A stretch of DNA of 64,000 nt from Thalassotalea litorea (GCF_005843925.1 NZ_VCBC01000001.1:1-64000), one strand, 5' to 3'; positions 38,176 to 48,169 are shown, numbered from the stretch's first letter. The notes: generated by a model from the letters alone, not told the origin. A program made the numbers and translations.

Positions 38176-38811
38176 TTATTTGGTAAAGATTTTATCCGCT
38201 CGAGTTTTGACTACCATGCCGGAGAACAACTGCACACTGACATCTTTACCCGCTACTTCTGTAATAGTAGCATCAATTGGTGAATTCCCAACTTGCACTA
38301 ACACCTTCATTCCAGTTTTCAATGTGTTAGCTTCAGCTTGGACTAATTTAACGGGTTCTTTTTTCGGCGCTTTCTTCGCTTTTACCGGCGTATTTTTATT
38401 ACGACCCGGTATAGTAGAGCGTTTTTCAGCTGCTTTAGTTCCTTTATAGGACTTATTTTGCTTATTTTCAGCTTCTTTTTTGTTAGCAAATTTTTCCTGA
38501 CTCTCTTTCAGCGCATTTGCGGCAAACTCAGCTTGCGCCTCATCTATCTCAGCAACGGCTTCTCCTTGCAAGTTAACGCGCTGACTACCTTTCTTGATAG
38601 CCTTAAGATAACGCCAGCTTGAAGTGTAGTGACGTAACGCTTGACGAAGTTGTGTTTTGCTCACTTTTTCGTCTTCTTGAAGGGCTTCAGCAAGTTCTTG
38701 AAAAATACCAACCTTTAAGGGTTTTACCGTACCTTGAGAGGTAAAGCAAGCCGGGAATTTCTCGGCCAAATGCTGAATGATTTCTTTGCTTGAGATTTTT
38801 TTGGTTTCCAT
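38176..38811 (-). CDS. proQ: RNA chaperone ProQ
   Basis: A FinO-domain RNA-binding protein (211 aa) that stabilises small RNAs and messenger 3' ends. The FinO domain covers residues about 8-120 (FPACFTSQGTVKPLKVGIFQEL, LRQALRHYTSSWRYLKAIKKGSQRVNLQGE); a Lys-rich linker leads to the C-terminal Tudor/KOW-like domain (TLKTGMKVLVQVGNSPIDATITEV). It lies 17 bp before prc. The presence of ProQ is relevant to the small RNA candidate elsewhere in the window. Confidence 0.96.
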   Translation of the reverse strand: METKKISSKEIIQHLAEKFPACFTSQGTVKPLKVGIFQELAEALQEDEKVSKTQLRQALRHYTSSWRYLKAIKKGSQRVNLQGEAVAEIDEAQAEFAANALKESQEKFANKKEAENKQNKSYKGTKAAEKRSTIPGRNKNTPVKAKKAPKKEPVKLVQAEANTLKTGMKVLVQVGNSPIDATITEVAGKDVSVQLFSGMVVKTRADKIFTK

Positions 38812-38827
38812 AATATTACTTCGTAAT

Positions 38828-39118
38828 TTAATTTTGCTGAGACTGCAGATATTGATCGCGATTCGTCAACAAGTGGTAACACCAATCGATGATTTCATCT
38901 TCTTCAACTTCAGCCAGATGTTCTTGCCCAATCCAGGTATCCCAGACTAATTCAAGCAAGAAAGTTAATTGTTGAGGATCAATATCCTCTTCCGCCATTT
39001 GATAAACGGTATGATAAATAAGATTTAATTTTTCTGCGGCGACTTCTTCCTGTCCATCCCAATCGCCAACGACTTCCTCTGATACCAGAAAATCGTGGAT
39101 CACGACTAACTCTTTCAT
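38828..39118 (-). CDS. Small acidic conserved hypothetical protein, 96 aa
   Basis: A soluble, strongly acidic protein with no signal peptide or membrane helix, mostly predicted helical. I do not recognise a family. The ATG at 39118 overlaps the msrC stop in the four-base ATGA arrangement, so translation is probably coupled; a longer frame opens with TTG at 39127 and is less likely. Its place between msrC and proQ suggests a role tied to that operon, but no function can be given. Confidence 0.8.
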   Translation of the reverse strand: MKELVVIHDFLVSEEVVGDWDGQEEVAAEKLNLIYHTVYQMAEEDIDPQQLTFLLELVWDTWIGQEHLAEVEEDEIIDWCYHLLTNRDQYLQSQQN

Positions 39119-39576
39119 GACTGACAACGCTCTTGCAGAATATCCACTATCTGTTGTAAACCTTGTGCGTCGTGCTGATCAAATTTCGCAAACGCTGTAC
39201 TATCGATATCTAACACCGCAATACATTGGTCGGCGACATAAACCGGTAAGACGATTTCCGAATTACTCGCGGCATCACAGGCGATATGTCCGCTAAACTG
39301 ATGAACATCTTCTACCACCTGAATTTTGCCTTCGCTTACCGCACTGCCGCAAACACCTTTGCCGACAGGGATACGAATACAGGCTACCTGCCCCTGAAAA
39401 GGGCCAAGGATCAGTTCATTATTATCCAAACGGTAAAAGCCTACCCAGTTAACATCATCCAGCGCATTGAAAAGGATGGCACTAATATTGGCCATATTGG
39501 CAATAACGTCGGTTTCTCCGGCAGTGATAGCATCTACCTGCTGGACGAGGGTCTGATAAAATTCGCGTTTATCCAT
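39115..39576 (-). CDS. msrC: Free methionine-(R)-sulfoxide reductase, GAF type
   Basis: A cytoplasmic enzyme of 153 aa reducing free Met-R-sulfoxide, also known as YebR. The single GAF domain shows NWVGFYRLDNNELILGPFQGQVACIRI, GKGVCGSAV and HIACDAASNSEIVLPV; the three cysteines in these segments are the redox and catalytic residues of the family. It is the first gene of msrC-small protein-proQ-prc. Confidence 0.94.
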   Translation of the reverse strand: MDKREFYQTLVQQVDAITAGETDVIANMANISAILFNALDDVNWVGFYRLDNNELILGPFQGQVACIRIPVGKGVCGSAVSEGKIQVVEDVHQFSGHIACDAASNSEIVLPVYVADQCIAVLDIDSTAFAKFDQHDAQGLQQIVDILQERCQS

Positions 39577-39752
39577 ATTTGCTAAAGGTCACTACATTGC
39601 TGCGTTGTCAGGGTAAGTTTGTCCTTTGAGTCAAATATTGAGCGAATTGCACAGATATTGTCGTAAAGGGTAAACAGCCCAGTAGAAAAGCGCATAACAT
39701 ACCCTGTAACTCAGCCAAGTTAAAGCATTAGTTGTAAATTATCGAATAAAGC

Positions 39753-40478
39753 TTAGTTTATCTCAAATATCAATCGCACCTGCGCCGATATTTGTTGCTC
39801 CGCGGGGATTGACTGATAGTTTGGCGCGTCTGCTGTCATGCCATACACGCGCCGTGGTGCAAAGCTTTCAGACTCTTTCAAATAGACCACCGGCCCTAAG
39901 GATATATTCGCTTGTTTGGCAATACGACGCGCCTTAATTTTGGCATCATCGATGGCGGCATCCAGAGCCTGCTGGTAAAAATAGTCCGCACGGCTGACTT
40001 CGTAGCGCAATCGAGAAACACTTGAGACACCAAGCTGGATCCCTTTTTCTAACAATTGATCATAGTGATTAAAGTTTAACAGAGTAAAGGTTATATTGCG
40101 GGCGACTTCAATCAAACCGGGTTGTTGTTGAGGATTTTGCTCTCCCTCGGCAGTAGCAGCGACCGGGTGAGGCGTTTCCGAAGCAAATATCGGTCGAATT
40201 CGCAGTTGAGATGATTCTATGTCTTTATCGGCGATGTACAATGTATCGGCCAGAGACAAAAGTTCTCGGGATTTTTTATCAACGATACTTTTCGCTTCAT
40301 TCGCCGTTTTGGAGCGCTCACTAATGGTGATCGTAAAAATAAACGTATCGGGTTTAACGACGACCTCCCCTTTACCAATCACCTCAATACCACCAAGATT
40401 TGCGCCTTGGTTAGACTGACCATGGACAAGACTTGAAAACAAGGTTGCGACAATGATGAATATCAGAATTTGTTTCAT
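39753..40478 (-). CDS. SIMPL (DUF541) domain protein, exported
   Basis: A periplasmic or envelope protein of 241 aa with a signal peptide (about 1-20, ending VHG). It has the SIMPL/DUF541 start GGIEVIGKGEVVVKPDTFIFTITIS and the later AIDDAKIKARRIAKQANISLGPVVYLKES. In E. coli YggE of this family is linked to oxidative stress, with unclear biochemistry. Its start overlaps the end of the DUF2057 gene by four bases (ATGA), so the two are translated together. Confidence 0.9.
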   Translation of the reverse strand: MKQILIFIIVATLFSSLVHGQSNQGANLGGIEVIGKGEVVVKPDTFIFTITISERSKTANEAKSIVDKKSRELLSLADTLYIADKDIESSQLRIRPIFASETPHPVAATAEGEQNPQQQPGLIEVARNITFTLLNFNHYDQLLEKGIQLGVSSVSRLRYEVSRADYFYQQALDAAIDDAKIKARRIAKQANISLGPVVYLKESESFAPRRVYGMTADAPNYQSIPAEQQISAQVRLIFEIN

Positions 40479-41068
40479 TTGTGCTCCTCCTGTAGATATC
40501 GGATAAACTCCTGGCGTTCACTATCGGTGGCGAGCTCCCACCAGTATTCAAGCATTTCGACCGTATCTGGCCCGTGCGGTCGAAACTCCCCAGGATCATC
40601 ACTTAAGCTCTGCTTAACCACTTGTTGACGCTTTTGTTGTTGCAATGACATCAGGTCTTGTTGATATTGTTTTTGTGACAATTGCTCAGCCCTTACCGGA
40701 TCCCCATTGGCATCAACCAACTTAACCTGTGGCGATTTCGCATACGCTCTGGCAGCCTCTATCCCTAACTGTTGCGGGTGATTTAACTGCAGCGCATCAT
40801 TGCCATTAACGGTAAATATCAACACAAATGGCGCAGAGCGAACCGTTTCATGATGATCTTCGGTATCATGCTCAAACATTTCGCGATATTGAATTTGTAC
40901 CGCATGCTTACCAGACGCTAAGTCCAGTGTCGTTTCCTTAGTAAAATAGGATTTGCTTTGTTCTTCGCCATCGACAGACAGAACTTCAAAGGTATCAGGG
41001 ATGGTTAGTTGTGCGGCCTGTGTTGCCAAAGAAAACAGCACAAACAGGCTGCCAAGAATTGCTTTCAT
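40475..41068 (-). CDS. DUF2057 (YccT-like) exported protein
   Basis: A 197-residue protein with a cleavable signal peptide (residues 1-18, ending TQA) and the YccT/DUF2057 opening AQLTIPDTFEVLSVDGEE. The C-terminal half, with many Gln and charged residues, ends PDTVEMLEYWWELATDSERQEFIRYL, a segment seen in the family. Function is poorly known. It forms a two-gene unit with the SIMPL gene downstream. Confidence 0.88.
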   Translation of the reverse strand: MKAILGSLFVLFSLATQAAQLTIPDTFEVLSVDGEEQSKSYFTKETTLDLASGKHAVQIQYREMFEHDTEDHHETVRSAPFVLIFTVNGNDALQLNHPQQLGIEAARAYAKSPQVKLVDANGDPVRAEQLSQKQYQQDLMSLQQQKRQQVVKQSLSDDPGEFRPHGPDTVEMLEYWWELATDSERQEFIRYLQEEHK

Positions 41069-41169
41069 ACTCGATTGATTTTTTATTACTGTATCCTTTT
41101 AATTTAGCTGACAATTGCCGCCTTAGACAAGGTAATCCGTTAAAAAATCATTAACTTATAAAATTAAAA

Positions 41170-41187
41170 GGCAGGATAATTCCTGCC
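41170..41187 (-). terminator. Terminator after prpF
   Basis: A perfect GGCAGGA/TCCTGCC stem with a TAAT loop is followed by TTTTAATTT on the minus strand. It lies 25 bp past the prpF stop and closes the prp operon. Confidence 0.82.
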
Positions 41188-41211
41188 ATTAGGTTCTGCG
41201 TTTAGCCACGC

Positions 41212-42408
41212 TCAGTCGGTTATGCTTGTCATGACTTGCCCGGGGATCCGAACCTGCCCTTCCATAAGAACTCGAGCGCTGCGACTCATGGAAACTGCGT
41301 GAACTTGCCAGTCCCCCTCATTTACGGAGGTACTAGCGCCAACCTTAAGTGTGCCTGACGGATGTCCAAACACCACGGAATCGGCACTATTTTGCGATAA
41401 TGCGTTGGCGACAATCGTACCTGGAATGGCCGCTGCGGTACCGATCGCGACCGCCGCTGTACCCATCATTGCATGATGTAGTTTTCCCATCGACAATGCA
41501 CGAACCAAAATATCAATGGATTGAGCGGTAATGGTTTTACCGCTGGAGGCAACATACGTTGCAGGCGATGCCACAAATGCCAGTTTTGGCGTATGCTGTC
41601 TGACTTTGGCTTCATCGAGTGATGAAATTAACCCCATTTTCATGGCACCATGTGCTCTGATGGTTTCTAGCCGTGCTAATAACGCGTCATCATTATTAAT
41701 ATCATCTTGGAGTTCTGTGCCCAAAAAACCCAATTGCTCTGCCGGAATGAAAATGGTCGGAATACCGGCATTAATAAACGTCGCATCAAAGCTGCCAATA
41801 TCAGGAACCGACAAGGTGTCTGCGAGATTATCGGTTGGAAATAAAGAACCGTCTTTCGCCGCAGGGTCAATAAAATCGATCACGACTTCCGCTGCAGCAA
41901 ACGTTACACCATCGAGTTCAAAATCACCGGTTTCCTGAACCTGATAATTACTCACTGGCACATGAGCAATGATGGTTTTTTCTATATTTACCTGCCAAAT
42001 ACGGACTTTAACGACGCCATTCTCGGGAATTGCGGATGCGCTCAACATGCCTTGTTCAATGGCAAAAGCGCCAACCGCTGCGGTCAAATTACCGCAATTG
42101 CCACTCCAGTCAACGAAAGGTTTATCAATGGCCACCTGGCCAAATAGATAGTCAACGTCATGATCCGGTTTAGCACTCGGCGAGAGGATCACGGTTTTAC
42201 TGGTACTTGACGTCGCGCCCCCCATTCCGTCAGTCTGTTTCTGGTAAGGATCTGGGCTGCCAATTACCCGCAGCAATAACGCGTCGCGGGCCGCGCCTGC
42301 CTGTTGTGCCGCTTGCGGTAAATCTTTCAAATTGAAAAATACACCTTTACTGGTACCGCCGCGCATATAGGTGGCTGGAATTTTTATTTGTGGAAGATGA
42401 GTCATCAA
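41212..42408 (-). CDS. prpF: 2-methylaconitate isomerase PrpF
   Basis: The AcnD-associated isomerase (398 aa) that converts the trans-2-methylaconitate made by AcnD to the cis form during propionate breakdown. The family start IPATYMRGGTSKGVFF is clear, and DPYQKQTDGMGGATSSTSKTVILSPS follows around residues 54-78. It is the last gene of gntR-prpB-prpC-acnD-prpF and its presence explains the absence of prpD. Confidence 0.95.
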   Translation of the reverse strand: MMTHLPQIKIPATYMRGGTSKGVFFNLKDLPQAAQQAGAARDALLLRVIGSPDPYQKQTDGMGGATSSTSKTVILSPSAKPDHDVDYLFGQVAIDKPFVDWSGNCGNLTAAVGAFAIEQGMLSASAIPENGVVKVRIWQVNIEKTIIAHVPVSNYQVQETGDFELDGVTFAAAEVVIDFIDPAAKDGSLFPTDNLADTLSVPDIGSFDATFINAGIPTIFIPAEQLGFLGTELQDDINNDDALLARLETIRAHGAMKMGLISSLDEAKVRQHTPKLAFVASPATYVASSGKTITAQSIDILVRALSMGKLHHAMMGTAAVAIGTAAAIPGTIVANALSQNSADSVVFGHPSGTLKVGASTSVNEGDWQVHAVSMSRSARVLMEGQVRIPGQVMTSITD

Positions 42409-42488
42409 TCTCTCCTGTAATTATTGTCAGCGTGACCCTTGCCAATTACGATAGATATAGCATTCGCAGTGCCACGCTTGACGAACCT

Positions 42489-45092
42489 CTAGGTATTAGA
42501 GCTCAAAAAATCATCGGCAAACTTTTGTAATACCCCGCCGGCACCATACACCGAGACTTCTTCTGCAGTATCAAGCCGACATGTCACAGGGATCTCAACT
42601 GTTTCGCCATTATTGCGGGTCATAAGTACCGTCATCCGTGCGCCTGGTGCTGGTGTACCTGTCACATCAAAAGTTTCACTGCCATCAATGCCATAAGTAT
42701 GGCGAGTCTCATGGGCTGTAAATTCCAGCGGTAACACCCCCATTCCCACCAAATTCGTGCGATGAATTCGCTCAAACCCTTCGGCGACAATCACCTCTAC
42801 GCCAGCAAGCCGAACGCCTTTCGCGGCCCAGTCACGAGAAGATCCCTGACCATAATCCGCGCCTGCGATGATAATTAACGGCTGCGCACGTTCCATATAG
42901 GTTTCGATGGCTTCCCACATTCGTAATTGTCGCCCTTCAGGTTCAATACGTGCCAACGACCCCTGTATGATTTCACCGTTGTTATCGCGCACCATTTCAT
43001 TTAGCAGTTTTGGGTTGGCAAAGGTTGCACGCTGCGCCGTTAAGTGATCGCCTCGGTGAGTTGCATAGGAATTAAAATCTTCTTCCGGCAAGCCCATTTT
43101 CGCCAGGTACTCGCCCGCCGCAGATGACGCCAGAATCGCGTTGGATGGCGACAAGTGATCGGTGGTAATATTATCCCCCAACACCGCCAACGGACGCATA
43201 CCTCGCATCATGCGTTCTTTGGCTAATGCCCCTTGCCAATAGGGTGGACGGCGAATATAAGTACTCATGTCTCGCCAATCGTATAAGGGGCTTTCGGCAC
43301 TGTCGACATTGCGAATTTCGAACATAGGCTGGTACACTTTTTTGAACTGCTCGGGTTTCACCGCACGGCAGACAATGGCATCAATCTCTGCATCACTTGG
43401 CCAGATGTCTTTTAAGCGTATGTCGTTGCCAGCATCATCAGTCCCTAATACATCCTGCTCAATATCAAATCGAATGGTTCCGGCAATTGCATAGGCGACG
43501 ACCAGCGGCGGAGACGCCAAAAAGGCCTGTTTCGCATAAGGGTGAATACGACCATCAAAATTACGATTCCCCGATAAGACTGCGGTGGAATATAAGTCCC
43601 GTTCAATCACTTCCTGTTGTATTTTTGGATCTAGGGCACCGGACATACCATTACAGGTTGTACAGGCATAGCCAACAATACCGAAGCCGAGCTGTTCTAA
43701 TTCTGTGAGTAAGCCCGCTTCTTCCAGATACAATTTTATGACTTTAGAGCCCGGAGCAAATGAGGTTTTAACCCAAGGTTTGCGCACCAACCCCAACTCA
43801 TTGGCGCGTTTGGCGACAAGCGCCGCGGCAATGACATTGCGAGGGTTTGAGGTATTGGTACAACTGGTAATTGCCGCAATAATACAAGCGCCATCTGGCA
43901 TATTCCCTTGCCAGTTATCGAGATCCGGTTGTTGCCATTCGCAGGCGATCTGCCGTTCTGCCAACGCCGAGGTTGGCAGGCGACGATGTGGGTTAGAAGG
44001 ACCTGCCATATTGCGAACAACACTGGACAAGTCAAACTCAAGCACCCGCTCGTATTGGGCGCCGGTCATATCATCGGCCCATAACCCCATGGTTTTGGCA
44101 TAGTTTTCGACCAGTGCGATCTGCTCGGGTTCACGACCGGTCAGGGTTAGATAATCGATGGTTTGCTCATCGATATAGAACATGCCAGCCGATGCACCAA
44201 ACTCCGGGGTCATATTCGAAATCGTCGCACGATCGCCAATGGTAAGTTGACGAGCGCCGTCACCGAAAAACTCCAGATAGGTGGAAACGACTCGTTCGTT
44301 GCGCAAAAACTCGGTAATGGCCAAAACAATATCGGTTGCCGTAATGCCTGGTTGGCGCTTTCCGGTAAGCTTCACCCCGACAATGTCCGGTAAACGCATC
44401 ATCGAAGGACGCCCTAACATCACCGTTTCAGCTTCCAGACCACCAACACCAATCGCAATAACCCCTAAGGCATCTACGTGGGGGGTATGGGAGTCGGTAC
44501 CAACACAGGTATCCGGGAAAGCGACACCATCTCGGGCTTGAATAACCGGCGACATTTTTTCCAGATTGATCTGGTGCATGATGCCATTGCCTGCGGGGAT
44601 CACATCGACATTTTCAAAGGCGGTTTTTGTCCATTCGATAAAGTGAAATCTATCTTCATTACGTCTATCTTCAATTGCCCGGTTTTTATCAAACGCCTGG
44701 GGGTCAAACCCCGGTGCTTCTACCGCCAACGAGTGATCGACGATCAACTGGGTGGGGACCACAGGGTTTACCTTGGCCGGATCACCGCCTTTTAATGCAA
44801 TCGCATCTCGCAACCCAGCAAGATCGACCAGCGCGGTTTGCCCTAAGATATCGTGACAAACGACACGTGCCGGGTACCAGGGAAAGTCCAAATCGCGTTT
44901 TCTTTCGATGATCTGTAACAAACAATCGTTCAGAATGTCTGGATCGCATTTACGAACCAACTGCTCTGCAAGTATTTTTGAGGTATACGGTAAAGTGGCA
45001 TAACTGCCGGGTTTTAACGTTTCAATCGCTTCTTTGCTATCAAAAAAGTCAATATTGGCATTGGGTAAAGGTTTTCGGAATTGGTAATTCAT
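42489..45092 (-). CDS. acnD: 2-methylcitrate dehydratase AcnD, Fe/S dependent
   Basis: An aconitase-family enzyme (about 867 aa) that dehydrates 2-methylcitrate, replacing PrpD. Cluster ligand cysteines are seen in ITSCTNTSNP and YACTTCNGMSG; the swivel domain carries GADYGQGSSRDWAAKG. The start at 45092 (MNYQFRKPLPN) is preferred; the frame extending to 45104 begins with GTG. It is followed 80 bp later by prpF and preceded 106 bp earlier by prpC. Confidence 0.96.
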   Translation of the reverse strand: MNYQFRKPLPNANIDFFDSKEAIETLKPGSYATLPYTSKILAEQLVRKCDPDILNDCLLQIIERKRDLDFPWYPARVVCHDILGQTALVDLAGLRDAIALKGGDPAKVNPVVPTQLIVDHSLAVEAPGFDPQAFDKNRAIEDRRNEDRFHFIEWTKTAFENVDVIPAGNGIMHQINLEKMSPVIQARDGVAFPDTCVGTDSHTPHVDALGVIAIGVGGLEAETVMLGRPSMMRLPDIVGVKLTGKRQPGITATDIVLAITEFLRNERVVSTYLEFFGDGARQLTIGDRATISNMTPEFGASAGMFYIDEQTIDYLTLTGREPEQIALVENYAKTMGLWADDMTGAQYERVLEFDLSSVVRNMAGPSNPHRRLPTSALAERQIACEWQQPDLDNWQGNMPDGACIIAAITSCTNTSNPRNVIAAALVAKRANELGLVRKPWVKTSFAPGSKVIKLYLEEAGLLTELEQLGFGIVGYACTTCNGMSGALDPKIQQEVIERDLYSTAVLSGNRNFDGRIHPYAKQAFLASPPLVVAYAIAGTIRFDIEQDVLGTDDAGNDIRLKDIWPSDAEIDAIVCRAVKPEQFKKVYQPMFEIRNVDSAESPLYDWRDMSTYIRRPPYWQGALAKERMMRGMRPLAVLGDNITTDHLSPSNAILASSAAGEYLAKMGLPEEDFNSYATHRGDHLTAQRATFANPKLLNEMVRDNNGEIIQGSLARIEPEGRQLRMWEAIETYMERAQPLIIIAGADYGQGSSRDWAAKGVRLAGVEVIVAEGFERIHRTNLVGMGVLPLEFTAHETRHTYGIDGSETFDVTGTPAPGARMTVLMTRNNGETVEIPVTCRLDTAEEVSVYGAGGVLQKFADDFLSSNT

Positions 45093-45198
45093 ATCAATAT
45101 CCACAAGAAATTAGAAATGTTGGGGAAACAACCGCTTCCCCAGACAGGTGTTGCTTGATACTGCGTTTAATTACGCAAAATCAAGCTTGATCGCAGCG

Positions 45199-46323
45199 TT
45201 ATCGTTCATCGATTGGCGTGACTGTACGAGGCTCTGGGCCAATATAATCGGCACTTGGGCGAATAATGCGATTATTGTCCCGTTGTTCCATCACATGAGC
45301 TGCCCAACCGGTTAATCTTGAGCAGACAAATATCGGCGTAAACAACTTGGTTGGAATTCCCATAAAGTGATAGGCCGATGCATGGAAAAAATCGGCATTG
45401 CAAAACAGCTTTTTGCTATCCCACATATATTCTTCGCAGGCCACGGAAATATCATAAAGGCTACTGTCACCATATTCTTCCGCCAGTTTTTCTGACCACT
45501 GCTTGATAATCACATTTCGTGGATCGCTGGTGCGATAAACCGCGTGACCAAAGCCCATGATCTTTTCTTTGCGTTCAAGCATACCCGCCATTTGAATCTT
45601 GGCATCTGCTGGCGATTTAAAGGTTTGGATCATATCCATCGCCGCTTCATTGGCGCCGCCATGCAATGGCCCACGTAACGAGCCAATCGCACCGGTGACA
45701 CAGGAAAACATATCCGATAGCGTTGAGGCACAGACTCGAGCGGTAAAGGTCGAAGCGTTAAATTCATGCTCAGCATAGAGAATTAATGAAACATCGATAA
45801 CACGACGGTGCAGCTCAGAGGGGGTTTTGCCAGTCAATAATTTAAGGAAGTGACCGCCTATCGTGTCTTCATCCGTTACACAGTCGATTTCCACACCTTG
45901 ATGTGAATATCGATACCAGTAGGTCATGATCGCAGGAAATGCCGCCAAGAGACGGTTAGCGGCGCGATTTTGCTCACTAAAATCAAGTTCCGGCTCCAGG
46001 TTCCCTAAAAAAGAACAACCGGTGCGCATCACATCCATCGGATGCGTGTCTTTTGGGATCCGTTGCAGCACTTCTTTTAATGCCTGCGGCAGATCGCGCA
46101 TAGGTTGCAGCTCAGATTTGTATGCTTGTAGTTGACTCTTATTCGGCAATTCGCCATTAAACAATAGGAAAGCCACTTCTTCAAACGTAGCATTCTCAGC
46201 CAAATCGGAAACATCGTAACCACCGTAGGTTAACCCTGTACCGGATTTACCGACTGTACACAGTTTTGTTTCTCCGGCACTTTGACCGCGTAATCCTGCG
46301 CCAGCTAATTTCTTGTCGACCAT
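45199..46323 (-). CDS. prpC: 2-methylcitrate synthase
   Basis: It condenses propionyl-CoA with oxaloacetate, the entry step of the 2-methylcitrate cycle. At 374 aa it is in the PrpC size range, shorter than housekeeping citrate synthase. Active-site segments include GSLRGPLHGGANEAAM and MGFGHAVYRTSDPR, with a C-terminal SRLTGWAAHVMEQ. The ATG at 46323 (MVDKKLAGAGLRG) has GGAAG upstream; the longer frame begins with GTG at 46359. Confidence 0.95.
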   Translation of the reverse strand: MVDKKLAGAGLRGQSAGETKLCTVGKSGTGLTYGGYDVSDLAENATFEEVAFLLFNGELPNKSQLQAYKSELQPMRDLPQALKEVLQRIPKDTHPMDVMRTGCSFLGNLEPELDFSEQNRAANRLLAAFPAIMTYWYRYSHQGVEIDCVTDEDTIGGHFLKLLTGKTPSELHRRVIDVSLILYAEHEFNASTFTARVCASTLSDMFSCVTGAIGSLRGPLHGGANEAAMDMIQTFKSPADAKIQMAGMLERKEKIMGFGHAVYRTSDPRNVIIKQWSEKLAEEYGDSSLYDISVACEEYMWDSKKLFCNADFFHASAYHFMGIPTKLFTPIFVCSRLTGWAAHVMEQRDNNRIIRPSADYIGPEPRTVTPIDER

Positions 46324-46428
46324 AATTATCTTCCCGTTTTTGTATCTTGTTGTTATCACTTATCGAAGCCCGCCTGCTAAAAAGCGGGATAATTAATCAA
46401 AAATTGGACTCTGTTGCTGACTTTGTTT

Positions 46429-47319
46429 TTATTTATTTTTGCCTTTAGCAAAGAGTGAATCCAATTTCTGTTCGTAATCGTGGTACCCGAGGTAATCATA
46501 TAAATCCATGCGCGTTTGCATGGTGTCGATTACCGCTTTTTGGTCACCGTCCGCCAGCAGCGTCTTGTAAACCAATTCCGCAGCCTTGTTCATGGCGCGA
46601 AACGCAGACAATGGATAAAGCACCATCGCGCACCCCCATTCGCCAAGTTGCTCTTTGTTCCACAACTCGGTTTTTCCAAACTCGGTAATATTGGCCAAAA
46701 TTGGCACATTCAGTGCTTCGGAAAACGCTCGGTAGTGTTCTTCTGTTTGTACCGCTTCTGCAAAAATACCATCGGCACCAGCAGCAACATAGGCCTTAGC
46801 ACGTTCTATTGCCGCTTCCAGACCTTCCTGAGCAAAAGAGTCAGTGCGGGCCATAATAAAAAAGTCACGATCGCTACGTGCATCGACTGCCGCTTTAATG
46901 CGATCAACCATCTCAGCGGTTGACACGATTTCTTTATTAGGACGATGGCCACAGCGTTTTTGCGCAACCTGATCTTCCAAATGCACCGCAGCGGCGCCAG
47001 CCTTTTCCATATCGCGAATGGTTTTGGCGATATTAAATGCACCGCCCCAACCCGTATCAATATCAACCATCAAAGGTAAATCGCATGCACTGGTGATGCG
47101 CTGAACGTCGGCGACCACATCATTGAGCGAGGTCATACCAAGATCCGGTAAACCATAAGATGCATTAGCAACCCCACCACCCGATAAATAAATCGCCTGA
47201 TGGCCTAATTGTTGTGCCATCATTGCGCAGTAGGCGTTAATCGTCCCTACGATTTGCAGCGGTTGATTGGCGGCTAATGCTTGTCTAAATTTCGCGCCCG
47301 GCGAAAGTCGATTTGCCAT
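46429..47319 (-). CDS. prpB: 2-methylisocitrate lyase
   Basis: It splits 2-methylisocitrate into pyruvate and succinate, the last step of the cycle. The catalytic KRCGH motif is at residues 121-125, the Mg-binding [12 protein letters not shown] at 85-96 and LEDQ at 114-117; length 296 aa is normal. Its ATG shares its A with the TAA stop of the regulator gene (TAATG), with AAGGA eight bases upstream, so the two are translated in succession. Confidence 0.96.
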   Translation of the reverse strand: MANRLSPGAKFRQALAANQPLQIVGTINAYCAMMAQQLGHQAIYLSGGGVANASYGLPDLGMTSLNDVVADVQRITSACDLPLMVDIDTGWGGAFNIAKTIRDMEKAGAAAVHLEDQVAQKRCGHRPNKEIVSTAEMVDRIKAAVDARSDRDFFIMARTDSFAQEGLEAAIERAKAYVAAGADGIFAEAVQTEEHYRAFSEALNVPILANITEFGKTELWNKEQLGEWGCAMVLYPLSAFRAMNKAAELVYKTLLADGDQKAVIDTMQTRMDLYDYLGYHDYEQKLDSLFAKGKNK

Positions 47320-48026
47320 TATAATTTTCCTTCTAGCTGTAATTTGTTCTCGATGTTTTTTCTTGATGCCGCAATATGGCGTCGCATCAGCATTTCGGCC
47401 AACTCACCATCCCGATCAGCGATGGCCGTTAATATGGCCTGATGTTCAATAAACGCGCGACTGGCTCGTGGCGAATTCATCCCAAACTGGCAACGATACA
47501 TGCGGACTAAATGGTAGAGCTCACCACATAAAATATTAATCAGTTGTTGATTATGCGATCCTTGAATCACTCGATAGTGAAAGTCTAAATCCCCTTCTTC
47601 CTGATAATAGGCCACACCTTGTTGCACGGACTGGCTATTACCATGCGTCGTTAACACATCCTGAAGATCGGATATTTCCTGATCCGTCATACTTGCAGCG
47701 GCAAGCCGACAGGCCATGCCTTCAAGCGCCTCTCGAACCAGATAAATTTCCAACAATCCTTGAACCGTGCATTCAACGACCCGACTGCCGACATTTGCCT
47801 TGCGATGAATCAAATGACATTTTTCAAGTCGATTCAGAGCCTCTCTAAGGGTAGAACGAGAAACCTGATATTGTTTGGCGAGTTCCGGCTCACTAATTTT
47901 GCTACCTGCGGCAATATGACCTTCAACGATAGCGTACTGGATTTGTTCAAAAACTTTGTCTGCCGTAGTTACGGCTTGAGTTTTGGTGGGGTTATTTACC
48001 AAAGACTGTATGCTTTCCTGAGTCAA
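47319..48026 (-). CDS. GntR-family (FCD-type) regulator of the prp operon
   Basis: A transcription factor of about 235 aa. The N-terminal winged helix-turn-helix is clear ([33 protein letters not shown]), followed by an all-helical FCD effector domain. No ATG fits the start: candidates are TTG at 48026 with GGAG five bases upstream, GTG at 48032 or TTG at 48047. The last lies inside a perfect operator-like palindrome. As the first gene of the prp operon it probably represses its own transcription and that of prpBC-acnD-prpF until a propionate metabolite binds. Confidence 0.9.
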   Translation of the reverse strand: MTQESIQSLVNNPTKTQAVTTADKVFEQIQYAIVEGHIAAGSKISEPELAKQYQVSRSTLREALNRLEKCHLIHRKANVGSRVVECTVQGLLEIYLVREALEGMACRLAAASMTDQEISDLQDVLTTHGNSQSVQQGVAYYQEEGDLDFHYRVIQGSHNQQLINILCGELYHLVRMYRCQFGMNSPRASRAFIEHQAILTAIADRDGELAEMLMRRHIAASRKNIENKLQLEGKL

Positions 48027-48035
48027 AATCACTCC

Positions 48036-48049
48036 AATTGTCGACAATT
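48036..48049. promoter_or_regulatory. Operator-like palindrome at the prp regulator start
   Basis: The 14-bp perfect palindrome AATTGTCGACAATT overlaps the furthest upstream start candidate of the GntR gene. GntR/FCD regulators often bind TTGTnnACAA-type palindromes, so autoregulation is likely. Confidence 0.65.
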
Positions 48050-48106
48050 TATAAAGCAGAGTTGATTCTCGACTAATATTTAGCGGTTGTCAACTAGATG
48101 TCGTCA

Positions 48107-48135
48107 GGATTGTCGACACTAGGTGTCGACAATCC
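48107..48135. promoter_or_regulatory. Large operator-like palindrome upstream of the prp regulator
   Basis: Perfect 12-base arms GGATTGTCGACA and TGTCGACAATCC are separated by CTAGG. The core TTGTCGACA repeats the motif at 48036-48049, and a weaker TTGTCAAC copy lies at 48087. The two sites are about 75 bp apart, consistent with cooperative binding by the GntR protein over the prp promoter. Confidence 0.7.
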
Positions 48136-48169
48136 TACCAGAGCACGAATGAACAATAGTGAGGGGGTA

